DNA of 59,292 nt from an uncultured archaeon (GTDB taxonomy: Archaea; Altiarchaeota; Altiarchaeia; IMC4; SCGC-AAA252-I15). The notes below the pieces were generated by a model. That model worked only from the letters and a program-made list of their open reading frames with translations, ran no database searches and was not told the DNA's origin. The translations under genes and the position numbers were made by a program. The stretch is from assembly GCA_902384455.1 (NCBI GenBank), contig CABMCB010000068.1, positions 1-59,292 on the forward strand, in the 5' to 3' direction. Positions 32,375-39,546 of the stretch are shown here, one piece after another. The stretch's first letter is position 1; each line of letters opens with the position of its first letter.

Positions 32375-32684
32375 GGCGTCCTGGACGGCCTACGTGACGG
32401 CAAAGGGCCAAGCCAAGACGGCTGAAGACTACGCCAAGGTGGCCGAGCTGGCCCCCTTCCCAGCAGGCAAGGCCTGGGCGTGGTACAACGCAGCGCGTCT
32501 CGTCGTCTGGACCCCCGACTTCAAGGTCATCCAGGGGCTCTCCTTGGACCAGAAGAAGAAGAAGAAGAAGGCGGCAGGGTACCTGGCTCACTGTGAAGCC
32601 GTGATGGCCGAAGAGCGCTTCACGAACAAGAAACTGCTCGTGTATATCCAGGAAGTTAAGGACACCATCGAAGGCAAGAAGTAA
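32271..32684 (+). CDS. Exported protein with signal peptide
   Basis: A 137-residue protein with a textbook signal peptide (MKKRVLMMLMALFVTAAVSRA, cut after ~SRA). The mature part is helical (WTAYVTAKGQAKTAEDYAKV) with a run of six lysines at ~95-100. CCGGAGGTAGTAC precedes the ATG. GC is higher than in adjacent genes. It resembles small periplasmic helical proteins. Its function in infection is unknown. Confidence 0.75.
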   Translation: MKKRVLMMLMALFVTAAVSRADTATVTDGKLTVSKASWTAYVTAKGQAKTAEDYAKVAELAPFPAGKAWAWYNAARLVVWTPDFKVIQGLSLDQKKKKKKAAGYLAHCEAVMAEERFTNKKLLVYIQEVKDTIEGKK

Positions 32685-32696
32685 GCGGTGGCTTGA

Positions 32697-32730
32697 AGGT
32701 CCCCCACCCTTACTGGGCGGGGGGTCTTAA
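32697..32730 (+). terminator. GC-rich hairpin after the exported protein gene
   Basis: GGTCCCCCACCC and GGGCGGGGGGTC form a strong stem with loop TTACT. Only a short TCTTAAAT follows, so termination would be partial. Confidence 0.5.
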
Positions 32731-32753
32731 ATCCATTGTAAAGGATTAAGACC

Positions 32754-33005
32754 ATGGACTCCTTGACTATCAGCGCAGCCAAAGGGATGCTTGCGGAACA
32801 AGAACTCATTCCGGCTCTCAAGAAGATTGTTGCTTTCTACGGAAAGGTCTGTGATAACTTCGAACTGTGTCACTGCAAAAGTTGCCAGAGTAGCTACGGT
32901 TCCTGGGAAGAAGCCGATAGAGCATTGAAAAACTACGAAGCCGCTTTGGAAGAAATCAAGAGGTTAGACCTTGAAAAGCGAAAAAGAGATTCGGAAAGAG
33001 CTTAA
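32754..33005 (+). CDS. Small helical protein with Cys/His cluster
   Basis: An 83-residue protein with CDNFELCHCKSC (residues 33-44), a compact metal-binding-like cluster, and a charged C-terminal helix (YEAALEEIKRLDLEKRKRDS). It follows the GC-rich hairpin. No family recognised. Confidence 0.65.
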   Translation: MDSLTISAAKGMLAEQELIPALKKIVAFYGKVCDNFELCHCKSCQSSYGSWEEADRALKNYEAALEEIKRLDLEKRKRDSERA

Positions 33006-33162
33006 GGACCAGAAGGCTGACCAGAAGCTGTGTACCTGGAGAAAGCCCTGTTCTGCATGCTTCAAGGGAGACGTGACCATCCACGTCCTTGAATGGGTCT
33101 TGGGTAAACGGAAGGACGTCGAAGGGGTCAAGCCAAGGAAGTGGTCTGTGGGGGATAACTGA
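32971..33162 (+). CDS. Small basic protein with Cys pair
   Basis: A 63-residue protein starting at TTG and overlapping the previous gene by 35 nt. It begins with a Lys/Glu-rich helix, then CTWRKPCSAC and HVLEWVLGKRKDVEG. Its stop overlaps the next ATG (TGATG). The start codon is the weakest part of the call; AGGTTAGACC provides a moderate ribosome-binding site. Confidence 0.5.
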   Translation: MKSEKEIRKELKDQKADQKLCTWRKPCSACFKGDVTIHVLEWVLGKRKDVEGVKPRKWSVGDN

Positions 33163-33332
33163 TGCTTCGGGCCTTCCTGTGTTTCTGTGGATATCACCCA
33201 AGGGACCAAGTGGATAGGGTGCATGTTGTAGTTCCTGGATGGGGCTTAAAACCAGGGGAAACCCCCTCAGAATCGTGGAGCTGTAACTGCCACGCCTGCG
33301 GGGGAAGGTGGATGGAGACTTTCAAGGGTTGA
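33162..33332 (+). CDS. Small zinc-binding protein, 56 aa
   Basis: A 56-codon gene coupled to its neighbour by TGATG. It reads MLRAFLCFCGYHP at the start and CNCHACGGRW near the end: four or five cysteines and a histidine form a likely zinc ribbon. The stop codon overlaps the TTGACA of the next promoter. Confidence 0.6.
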   Translation: MLRAFLCFCGYHPRDQVDRVHVVVPGWGLKPGETPSESWSCNCHACGGRWMETFKG

Positions 33333-33357
33333 CATTATGGCTTTTAAGAGGTACACT
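33329..33357 (+). promoter_or_regulatory. Sigma-70 promoter before HNH/RNA ligase genes
   Basis: TTGACA, 17 bp, TACACT. The -10 ends two bases before a TTG that opens the HNH frame, another candidate for leaderless or very short-leader expression. Confidence 0.6.
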
Positions 33358-33358
33358 G

Positions 33359-33760
33359 TTGCCAGGAAGAAAACACAAGTGCCTGAATTGTCCCAAATTA
33401 GTTAATTCTAAGGCATTCAGGTGCAGGCTTTGCTACAGTAAAATCCGTAAAACCAGAAACGGGACATTCGGAGAATACAGACAGAGTTGGACAAGAGTCA
33501 AAAAATACGGGATAGATAACGAGGATTTTGAGGTTCTTTACCAAGCATTCAGGGGAAAGTGCGGGATTTGTGAAAAATCCCTGCTTAGAATTACTAAAGG
33601 GAAATCAACTAAAGACAGAGCTTGCATAGACCACAATCATCTTACAGGAAACATACGAGGAATCCTGTGTCACCACTGCAACACGAGTCTTGGGATGTTT
33701 TTAGACAGCCAAGAACTACTTGAAAAAGCAAAGGACTACTTAAATGGAAACAGGATATAA
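33359..33760 (+). CDS. HNH endonuclease, phage endonuclease VII-like
   Basis: A ~133-residue protein. An N-terminal zinc ribbon (CLNCPKLVNSKAFRCRLC) precedes the nuclease core: CGICEKSLLRITKGK, then RACIDHNHLTGNIRGILC and HHCNTSLGMF. The DHNH motif with flanking CxxC pairs is diagnostic of endonuclease VII-type enzymes, which resolve branched DNA or act as mobile nicking enzymes. The start is uncertain: TTG at 33359 sits at the promoter edge. Base composition is AT-richer than its neighbours, a sign of separate origin. It overlaps the RNA ligase by 17 nt. Confidence 0.82.
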   Translation: MPGRKHKCLNCPKLVNSKAFRCRLCYSKIRKTRNGTFGEYRQSWTRVKKYGIDNEDFEVLYQAFRGKCGICEKSLLRITKGKSTKDRACIDHNHLTGNIRGILCHHCNTSLGMFLDSQELLEKAKDYLNGNRI

Positions 33761-34787
33761 ATCAGGATTAGCCACCGTACAAAAACTATCCTCTTTAAAA
33801 CCCATTGAGGGGGCCGATAAGATTGAGTTGGCTCAGATGGAAGGTATGGGGTGGGTAGTCGTAGTTCAGAAAGGATTACACACAGTAGGCGACTTAGTAT
33901 GTTTTATTCCTATAGACATTGTATGCCCTGACAAGCCCTGGTTTTCTTTTCTTAAAGACCGGCATTTTCGTGTACGAACTGTACGATTAAGAGGACAACT
34001 GTCTCAGGGAATAATCCTACCCCTAAGTGTTTTAGAGGGCTCTGGATTTAAAGAAGGAGACGACATCACCGAACTTCTCGGAGTGAAGAAGTACGAGAAG
34101 GAAGTCCCCCAGGGCGGCTCTCCTCGCGGGACCCGTCCAAACTTCATCCCGAAGACCGACGAAGACCGCCTCCAGTCGTACCTGCGCCTGCTCCAGGAAA
34201 TCAAGGGCGTCAAGGTCTACATCACCACGAAGTGCGACGGGTCGAGTTGCACCTTCTTCTATCGCAAGTCCCCTGAGCTCGAAAAGGGCGAGTTCGGAGT
34301 GTGCTCTCGCCAGCAGCTCTATGCGGAAGACGACATCAACGCCTTCTCTTCGACAGCCCGCACTTTGGGAATCCACGAGAAGATGGAAGCTTTCGGTTGT
34401 AACATCGCTGTCCAGGGAGAGCTTGTCGGCCCCGGCATCCAGAAGAATAAGATGGGGCTCCCCTCCCTTCAGTTCCTTGCATTCAATGCTTGGGACATCG
34501 ACAATCAGAGGTACATCGGGTACGAAGAGTCCCGAAACATCTTCGCGGCACTTGGGATGACCCCCGTACCTCTGGTCGAGGTAGGCAAGACCCTGGAGGA
34601 AATCTTCGGGAAAGACGATATCACCATCGACGACCTCCTGAAGTATTCCGAGGGCTCCTACGACAGCGGAGAGCCCCGCGAGGGTATCGTGATTCGGCCC
34701 ATGAGTGAAATGTACAGTGACGTGCTGCGTGGACGACTCTCCTTCAAGGTGGTTAACAACAAGTTCCTTGAGAAGTGGAAGGAGTAG
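33744..34787 (+). CDS. RNA ligase with N-terminal OB domain
   Basis: A 347-residue nucleotidyltransferase. The N-terminal ~110 residues form an OB-like module (VQKLSSLKPIEGADKIELAQ) as in DraRnl-type ligases. Motif I is KCDGSS with adenylated Lys163. Later motifs include VQGELVGPGIQKN (III), EGIVIRP (IV) and SFKVVNNKFL (V). It seals RNA ends, for instance tRNAs cut by host anticodon nucleases, or edits phage RNA. It lies near two phage tRNAs and an HNH gene. The 5' third is AT-richer than the rest, suggesting a composition break around nt 34,060. Confidence 0.9.
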   Translation: METGYKSGLATVQKLSSLKPIEGADKIELAQMEGMGWVVVVQKGLHTVGDLVCFIPIDIVCPDKPWFSFLKDRHFRVRTVRLRGQLSQGIILPLSVLEGSGFKEGDDITELLGVKKYEKEVPQGGSPRGTRPNFIPKTDEDRLQSYLRLLQEIKGVKVYITTKCDGSSCTFFYRKSPELEKGEFGVCSRQQLYAEDDINAFSSTARTLGIHEKMEAFGCNIAVQGELVGPGIQKNKMGLPSLQFLAFNAWDIDNQRYIGYEESRNIFAALGMTPVPLVEVGKTLEEIFGKDDITIDDLLKYSEGSYDSGEPREGIVIRPMSEMYSDVLRGRLSFKVVNNKFLEKWKE

Positions 34788-34789
34788 CT

Positions 34790-35062
34790 ATGAAGCTCGG
34801 ACCTTTGGAAGTCAACTGGTTTGGGCCAAGACATTTTTGGCAATGGCAATGGGCCCGTAAGTGTGATTTCTGGCTCATCTGGCAAGTGGGCCCTTTAAGA
34901 GTTTCTTGGACCTATAGGCCTAACCTGTGGACCAAGCTCGACCCCGGAGGTGGAGTTCCAGAGAACACGTACATGTGCAACTGCGGAAAGACTTTCAAAG
35001 GTCACTGGGCTCGGGATATCCATTGGTTTGGCTGTGAATCAAACAAGAACCGACCAAAATGA
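34790..35062 (+). CDS. Small Trp-rich protein with zinc-finger-like end
   Basis: A 90-residue protein from ATG at 34790 (GGAG five nt upstream). The first half is aromatic (VNWFGPRHFWQWQWARKCDF). The C-terminus has CNCGKTFKGHWARDIHWFGC, a C2HC/C2H2-like zinc-finger pattern. ATGA overlap with the next gene. Confidence 0.65.
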   Translation: MKLGPLEVNWFGPRHFWQWQWARKCDFWLIWQVGPLRVSWTYRPNLWTKLDPGGGVPENTYMCNCGKTFKGHWARDIHWFGCESNKNRPK

Positions 35063-35268
35063 GAATCCCACGGATGAAGGCTTCTAACAAGGACGTAGAC
35101 GGTCGAGTATTCCGGTGCGACAGGTGTTACCAGCACGGGGATGTCGCGGACTTGTTGGAGCAGATAGTAAGGTACCGGGAATACATTGATAGCTTAAACT
35201 CAGACCCGTACTCAAGTGGTCAAAGAATTTTAGCCAAGGACCCCTGGTTTGGAAAGAGAAAGAAGTAA
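35059..35268 (+). CDS. Small hypothetical protein with CxxC
   Basis: A 69-residue protein coupled by ATGA upstream and TAATG downstream. It has FRCDRCYQHGDVADLLEQIV (one CxxC plus His), a helix and a basic tail (WFGKRKK). Unrecognised. Confidence 0.65.
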   Translation: MRIPRMKASNKDVDGRVFRCDRCYQHGDVADLLEQIVRYREYIDSLNSDPYSSGQRILAKDPWFGKRKK

Positions 35269-35435
35269 TGTTCCAGTGTAAAGGTTGCGGAGTAGACCTT
35301 TCTCCAAACGAAGTAAACGGGTACTGTGGGCTCTGCTGGGTTACCAAAAGGAATGACCCGGAGTACTGTTTGGTAACCCCTACAGGTCGGCCAAAACGTA
35401 GGTACAAGAAGCGAAGGAAGAGGGAGACTGAATGA
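35268..35435 (+). CDS. Small zinc-ribbon protein, 55 aa, basic tail
   Basis: A 55-codon gene between two coupled junctions (TAATG and ATGA). MFQCKGCGVDLSP and YCGLCWVTKRN give two CxxC pairs; the C-terminus is strongly basic (RPKRRYKKRRKRE). It is a likely nucleic-acid-binding zinc ribbon. Confidence 0.65.
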   Translation: MFQCKGCGVDLSPNEVNGYCGLCWVTKRNDPEYCLVTPTGRPKRRYKKRRKRETE

Positions 35436-35932
35436 GAACCATCCTCCTAGGCTTAGTCCTGTCCCTGATGTCTTTGACTGTACAGGCTAAGGTCCCGACT
35501 ATCATCGTATACCTTGGCGGAGTGCCTAATGCCGGACCTCCTTCACCTGAGCTGGAGTTCTTGGACCACAGGCCGATATTTAAGTGTGCTGTAGGGATGA
35601 TTGGAAAATACAACAAGATACCCCACACACCTACAGGGACCTTCAGGGTCATTGCAAAAGTAGTGGACCCTGTGTACATCGACGTGAACGGCGTGAAGGT
35701 TGCCGGTCCATTCAACAAAGAGGTGGGGCCTACTCACTTAAACGTCTATGGGACAAGGCTAATTCGCTTGAACTACGCGAGGAACGGTCGGCACCTGTGC
35801 ATTCATGGTACGAATGAACCATGGCTTATTCCGGGGTACGTGAGTCACATGTGCATCCGAATGAAGAACGAAGAGGTTGAGTGGCTGTTCGACCGAGTAA
35901 AGGTCGGAGACATCGTGGAGATTGTACCATGA
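35432..35932 (+). CDS. Secreted L,D-transpeptidase (YkuD family)
   Basis: A 166-residue protein with a signal peptide (MRTILLGLVLSLMSLTVQA). The C-terminal YkuD core has HLCIHGT (His125-Gly126) and VSHMCIRM, with Cys141 as nucleophile and Arg143; the usual SxGC is SHMC here. These enzymes make or exchange 3-3 peptidoglycan crosslinks or attach proteins to the wall in the periplasm. A phage copy could remodel host wall during infection or block superinfection. The change of the Gly before Cys to Met may alter activity. ATGA overlap to the next gene. Confidence 0.82.
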   Translation: MRTILLGLVLSLMSLTVQAKVPTIIVYLGGVPNAGPPSPELEFLDHRPIFKCAVGMIGKYNKIPHTPTGTFRVIAKVVDPVYIDVNGVKVAGPFNKEVGPTHLNVYGTRLIRLNYARNGRHLCIHGTNEPWLIPGYVSHMCIRMKNEEVEWLFDRVKVGDIVEIVP

Positions 35933-36432
35933 AACCTACATTCACCCTCTGTGGGGGTAATCGCATCGACAAAGCCATCTTCTTGGCTACACAGGCACAC
36001 ATGGGTCAGTTGGATAAGGCGGGAAACCCCTACATCCTCCATCCACTGCGCGTGATGCTGACCCAGAAGGACAGGGAGCTTCAAATCGCTGCCGTGCTGC
36101 ATGACGTCGTGGAGGATACCGAGGTCACTCTCGAAGACATCGTCCGGGAGTTCGACCCCAACATCGCCAACATGGTGGACATCCTGACCCGCAAGAAGAA
36201 TCAAAGCCGCAGGAACTACATCAAAAACATCACCCACCATCCTGTGCTACTCTCGGTGAAGCTGCAGGACATGAAGGACAACCTATCCCCGAACCGGATG
36301 TATCACCTAGCTTCCGAAGTCAGGGAGCGTCTCCTGGCGAAGTACAAGAAGGACCTTCTTTACATGAAGAGCTTGGGGTGCAAGAATGAGCTCTTGGACG
36401 AACTTCTTCACAGGTTTGAAAAAGGAGCCTGA
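35929..36432 (+). CDS. SpoT/MESH1-like (p)ppGpp hydrolase domain
   Basis: A 167-residue HD-domain protein. The motifs fit RelA/SpoT-type hydrolases: AIFLATQAHMGQLDKAGNPY (His24), ILHPLRVM, AAVLHDVVEDTEVTLEDI (H58-D59, E62-D63) and a later VKLQDMKDNL. Length is close to the stand-alone MESH1-like enzymes that hydrolyse ppGpp or related nucleotides. There is no synthetase domain. In infection it could erase stringent-response alarmones. It overlaps the transpeptidase by 4 nt. Confidence 0.85.
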   Translation: MKPTFTLCGGNRIDKAIFLATQAHMGQLDKAGNPYILHPLRVMLTQKDRELQIAAVLHDVVEDTEVTLEDIVREFDPNIANMVDILTRKKNQSRRNYIKNITHHPVLLSVKLQDMKDNLSPNRMYHLASEVRERLLAKYKKDLLYMKSLGCKNELLDELLHRFEKGA

Positions 36433-36433
36433 A

Positions 36434-36568
36434 ATGGACATTTCGAAGATGACCCAGAAGGCCAAGAATGACCTGCTCCAGCACTTGGTCAACAAGCTGG
36501 ATGAGTTGGATGAGCAGGATTACTTCGGGACCGAAGGTTGGAAATACTTTTTCAGCGTGGAGGAATAA
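36434..36568 (+). CDS. Small acidic protein, 44 aa
   Basis: A 44-residue acidic helical protein (MDISKMTQKAKNDLLQHLVN, then a Glu/Asp-rich end with YFGTEGWKYFFSVEE). AAAAGGAG precedes the ATG, which lies 1 nt after the SpoT-like gene. Acidic mini-proteins in phages can be inhibitors or DNA mimics, but nothing specific is seen. Confidence 0.6.
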   Translation: MDISKMTQKAKNDLLQHLVNKLDELDEQDYFGTEGWKYFFSVEE

Positions 36569-36625
36569 GCGGTAAACTTGCAGTCTCAGGGAAACAGGGA
36601 AAGTAGTTTAGGGAAGACGTTACAT

Positions 36626-36710
36626 TCCTGGGTGGCCGAATGGTAAGGCAGCGGACTGTTAATCCGCCGGGGGAAACCCTGTGTAGGTTCGATTCCTACC
36701 CCAGGAGCCA
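36626..36710 (+). tRNA. tRNA-Asn (GUU) with a long variable arm
   Basis: TCCTGGG pairs with CCCAGGA, discriminator G and encoded CCA. D-arm GCC/GGC; anticodon arm GCGGA-CTGTTAA-TCCGC; T-arm GTAGG-TTCGATT-CCTAC. The anticodon arm and the TCC...GGAGCCA ends match bacterial tRNA-Asn, but the variable region is 15 nt (CGGGGGAAACCCTGT) and can form a GGG/CCC stem, giving a class II shape that tRNA-Asn normally lacks. Confidence 0.85.
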
Positions 36711-36724
36711 TTTTAAGGAGTCCC

Positions 36725-36898
36725 ATGGAATTCTCCCTGTTGACTGTCATTTGGAACCGCGAGGGTGCCTACTTCTTTGGTCTTGGGTGCCTCACTCAAG
36801 GTGAAGGCCCTACGTTCAGCCTCTTTCACTTCGGAATTGACTTCGAAGCCAGCATTTGGGCTTTGGACTTCTGCTGGTTAACGAGCCTGATGACATGA
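36725..36898 (+). CDS. Small aromatic protein, 57 aa
   Basis: A 57-codon gene immediately after the tRNA, with TTAAGGAGTCCC before the ATG. It is rich in Phe, Leu and Trp (FFGLGCLTQGEGPTFSLFHF) and may be membrane-associated or a beta protein. It overlaps the next gene by ATGA. Confidence 0.6.
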   Translation: MEFSLLTVIWNREGAYFFGLGCLTQGEGPTFSLFHFGIDFEASIWALDFCWLTSLMT

Positions 36899-37077
36899 AA
36901 AAATTACTAGCTGAATACCAAAAACTGTTCGATAAAGTTCGTAAGTCTGACCCCGAAATGGGAATGATTTCAGCCATTGAAATCTGCACAGGGTGTGGAG
37001 AGCCGGGGATGATTCGCTGGACACGCCAGCACGGGATGAAGTGGGACCACGAGTGTAAAAAAGATAAATCGGAGTAA
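36895..37077 (+). CDS. Small zinc-binding protein
   Basis: A 60-residue protein from the ATGA-coupled ATG at 36895. A helical start (MKKLLAEYQKLFDKVRKSDP) is followed by CTGCGEPGMIRWTRQHG and WDHECKKD, a probable CxxC-HxxxC zinc site. Unknown role. Confidence 0.65.
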   Translation: MKKLLAEYQKLFDKVRKSDPEMGMISAIEICTGCGEPGMIRWTRQHGMKWDHECKKDKSE

Positions 37078-37080
37078 GCC

Positions 37081-37458
37081 ATGGAACGTTCAAAGTTTAA
37101 GGATATGGAAATCATCAAGCTCGTAGTTTCCAAAGAATACTATACCCCTTCTGAATTGAACGATTGGGATTTCGAAAGATTCCACAACTTGGGTACCAAA
37201 AGATTGTACTACTGGTACAGTGATGGGGATTACTGTGGTGATGGTCTTGCCCTAGTCCTCGTAGACGGACTGTGGTATACCCACGGAATGAGCCATTGCT
37301 CCTGTAACGGACCAACAGAAGACGTGAGTTTTTCTCCAAGTGAAGGAAAGAAAAGCCCTGCCGACTTCTTCCCCATGTATGAGGAAGCCGAAGTCTCTGA
37401 CGAGCTTGCGCCTCTAGTAAAAGAGGCTATGCAAGATTTGAGCACAGAGACTTTGTAA
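37081..37458 (+). CDS. Hypothetical protein, 125 aa
   Basis: Unrecognised soluble acidic protein. It has YYWYSDGDYCGDGLALVLVD and HGMSHCSCNGPTEDV, the latter resembling a short segment found in small phage proteins with a C-x-C turn. Preceded by GGAGTAAGCC. Confidence 0.65.
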   Translation: MERSKFKDMEIIKLVVSKEYYTPSELNDWDFERFHNLGTKRLYYWYSDGDYCGDGLALVLVDGLWYTHGMSHCSCNGPTEDVSFSPSEGKKSPADFFPMYEEAEVSDELAPLVKEAMQDLSTETL

Positions 37459-37471
37459 AACGGTGTATAAT
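37457..37471 (+). promoter_or_regulatory. Rightward early-type promoter (ACGGTGTATAAT)
   Basis: TAAAACGGTGTATAAT overlaps the previous stop codon. The -10 is the consensus TATAAT. A strong AAAGGAAAGG ribosome-binding site and ATG follow. Confidence 0.55.
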
Positions 37472-37492
37472 GGGGACAGAAAGGAAAGGAAC

Positions 37493-38047
37493 ATGAAAAC
37501 ACTATTACTTACCAGCAGGGATAACTCGCCAAAGAGGGTAGTCTATTTGGACGAGGACTCTTATGAGACTGCAATTAAGTTAAACCCTAAATGGTATTGG
37601 GCAGGTGGAGAAGACATTAACAATATCGGAGCTCGGACTAAAGATTCCGATGGTAAGTGGGTTTCTCTTCACAGACTCGCAGCGGGAGTGTTACTCAATC
37701 CACACACGGCTGTGATTTTCAAGGACGGGAACAGACTTAACAACCTTAGGTCAAACCTCCTGTTGAAGAGCCGGAGTGACCAAAGCAGAGAGAACGCCCT
37801 TAAGGCAAAGGAAAATAAGGAAAAGGCAAAGGCAACCAAGGCCGAAGCGCGGAAGGCAGCAAGGAAAGTAACTGTAAGCACCCCCCTTCTTGAACAGCAG
37901 AAAATCGAGGGTCTTGAATATCGGGAAGCTCAGCTCATGATGCTTGTGGAGCAGCACTTGGTGCCTTCTCAAGAGGTAAACAACCTCTCTCCGAAAGAGA
38001 AGCGTTGGCAGAAGGTAGCTGCCGCTCTGGTGAAAGCTCAAGCCTAA
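37493..38047 (+). CDS. HNH/AP2-like DNA-binding protein (degenerate)
   Basis: A 184-residue protein from the ATG after AAAGGAAAGGAAC. Residues ~50-95 (WVSLHRLAAGVLLNPHTAVI, FKDGNRLNNLRSNLLL) match the second half of HNH_3/NUMOD4-type homing nucleases, where V-x-H-x-DGN would carry the histidine. Here that His is replaced, so catalysis is doubtful. Residues ~100-135 are a Lys/Ala-rich helix. It may be a DNA-binding relic of a homing enzyme. Confidence 0.65.
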   Translation: MKTLLLTSRDNSPKRVVYLDEDSYETAIKLNPKWYWAGGEDINNIGARTKDSDGKWVSLHRLAAGVLLNPHTAVIFKDGNRLNNLRSNLLLKSRSDQSRENALKAKENKEKAKATKAEARKAARKVTVSTPLLEQQKIEGLEYREAQLMMLVEQHLVPSQEVNNLSPKEKRWQKVAAALVKAQA

Positions 38048-38057
38048 GGATTGCTCC

Positions 38058-38432
38058 ATGGTATTCGTAGGGAACCTCCGTAAAGGGGCTGTCAACCCTT
38101 CAGGAAAGAGATTCCGAGTGGACCGCTCCAGCCCACTCGGAAACCCTTTCTGGATGCAGTCTGAATTCCACAGGGATGCTGTGTGCGACGAATACGACCG
38201 CTGGTTCCACGAGTCCATCCTCAAGGGAGGTCCCCTCACCCCTCTTGAAAACAAGAATGACAGTATCCGAAAAGCATGGGATTACCTTCTCATGCTCCTT
38301 GACGAAGCTCGAAAAGGCGACATTGTCCTGATGTGCTGGTGTACTCCGAAGCGCTGCCATGCTCAAACCATTTCCAAGTGGATTACGGAACAGTTAGAGG
38401 GAACTACGAATGACAACGTACAAGGACTTTGA
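38058..38432 (+). CDS. DUF4326 family protein
   Basis: A 124-residue protein matching DUF4326: RVDRSSPLGNPFWMQSEFHR, DAVCDEYDRWFHESI and the end motif LMCWCTPKRCHAQTISKWI. The family is frequent in phages and mobile elements. Its CWC-PKRCH motif may be a metal or nucleotide site. Biochemical role is not established. A NADAR-family gene lies 1.1 kb downstream, and both may deal with nucleotide or ADP-ribose metabolism (inference). Confidence 0.82.
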   Translation: MVFVGNLRKGAVNPSGKRFRVDRSSPLGNPFWMQSEFHRDAVCDEYDRWFHESILKGGPLTPLENKNDSIRKAWDYLLMLLDEARKGDIVLMCWCTPKRCHAQTISKWITEQLEGTTNDNVQGL

Positions 38433-38883
38433 GGACGCAGTTCAAGCGAACAAGGACAAGTGGGACCGTCGCTTCTTGGAAATGGCTAAGTTGGTGTCTA
38501 CCTGGAGCAAGGACCCCTCCACACAGACCGGCGCGGTGATTGTTCGACCTGACAAGACTGTTCTCTCCGTAGGATTCAACGGGTTTCCCAAGAGAATGCA
38601 GGACACCCCCGAACTGTATGCCGACCGCGAGGTCAAGTACAGTCGAATCATCCACTGTGAAATGAATGCGGTTCTCCACTCCCCTGAATCCGTCAATGGG
38701 TGCATCCTTTACACTTACCCGTTCGCTTCTTGCGACCGCTGTGCAGTCCACATGATTCAGGCAGGAATTTCCCGTTTTGTATTCCCCAAGCTACCTGAGG
38801 ATAAGGTAGAACGGTGGGGAGAAGCCTTGAAAAAGTCCATCGCTTATTTCAACGAATCTCGGGTGGACTGGACGGAGCTCTGA
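38410..38883 (+). CDS. dCMP deaminase-family enzyme
   Basis: A 157-residue cytidine/deoxycytidylate deaminase. The zinc site is H82-C-E84 (IIHCEMNAV) with C108 and C111 (PFASCDRCAVHM). N-terminal SKDPSTQTGAVIVRPD is typical of dCMP deaminases. It converts dCMP to dUMP to feed dTMP synthesis. It overlaps the DUF4326 gene by 23 nt, and its stop overlaps the next ATG (TGATG). Confidence 0.9.
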   Translation: MTTYKDFEDAVQANKDKWDRRFLEMAKLVSTWSKDPSTQTGAVIVRPDKTVLSVGFNGFPKRMQDTPELYADREVKYSRIIHCEMNAVLHSPESVNGCILYTYPFASCDRCAVHMIQAGISRFVFPKLPEDKVERWGEALKKSIAYFNESRVDWTEL

Positions 38884-39131
38884 TGTCCAATCAGGGAAAT
38901 AAGTTCCAGATTCATCTGGTAGCCCTGGACGACGGAACACCTCTCGCCAGAATCATTCTGCAGAACGTAGCTAATCCGGACATCTGGCTTGATGTCCTCG
39001 CAACAGCAGATGATTGTGTACAAATTGGAACAACTTTCCTCAAAGCAGCCAGACAACTCAGAGAAGTCAGACCACCAGGGAGCAGTCCAGATGGGAAGAC
39101 AACCGACCCCCATGATGATGATGACGAGTAA
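38883..39131 (+). CDS. Small hypothetical protein, 82 aa
   Basis: Start set by TGATG coupling. Beta-alpha pattern (KFQIHLVALDDGTPLARIIL) with a helix and a Pro/Asp-rich tail ending HDDDDE. The tail's ATG-rich DNA also supplies the start of the next gene. Unrecognised. Confidence 0.6.
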   Translation: MSNQGNKFQIHLVALDDGTPLARIILQNVANPDIWLDVLATADDCVQIGTTFLKAARQLREVRPPGSSPDGKTTDPHDDDDE

Positions 39132-39537
39132 AGGTCCTGTAAGTTTCGACGAGTTCAAGAAAGCTTGGGCTGCAGGTCTTGTTTCGAACACGAAGCACAT
39201 GTACCTGAGTAACGGTGATATACACGTTATCGACGCACCTTGTGAATGCGAGAAGGTAGGGTATTCCGGATATTCAGGCGTAGTCGGGTACGCAGGGTAT
39301 TCGGGATACTCTGGGCGCTACGGGTTTGAAGATAAAACCCCCACCTTCATCAGTGCTTTCGACGGGCTTGATGAGTGCGGGCCTTTCCCTACACGACAGA
39401 TTGAAATCCCGAAGACCCTTGTGGATAAGGTCTTGAGTACCGTAGAGCCTTACAAAGAAGCTGCTCTGTCGTTCCTTCGCAAGCTCCTGAACATCAAGGA
39501 CCCCAAGAAGGTTGACACTCAGAATCCCTTGTGCTAG
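39121..39537 (+). CDS. Early protein with short collagen-like GYSG run
   Basis: A protein of ~138 residues; the exact start among four consecutive ATGs (39112-39121) is uncertain. After VSFDEFKKAWAAGLVSNT it carries VGYSGYSGVVGYAGYSGYSG, the same Gly-Tyr-Ser triplets as the virion proteins at 41-541 and 6492-8675. The C-terminal half is helical (KTLVDKVLSTVEPYKEAALS). It could be a minor virion protein encoded outside the late block or a trimeric early factor. Confidence 0.65.
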   Translation: MTSKGPVSFDEFKKAWAAGLVSNTKHMYLSNGDIHVIDAPCECEKVGYSGYSGVVGYAGYSGYSGRYGFEDKTPTFISAFDGLDECGPFPTRQIEIPKTLVDKVLSTVEPYKEAALSFLRKLLNIKDPKKVDTQNPLC

Positions 39538-39546
39538 GGTAGTTCA

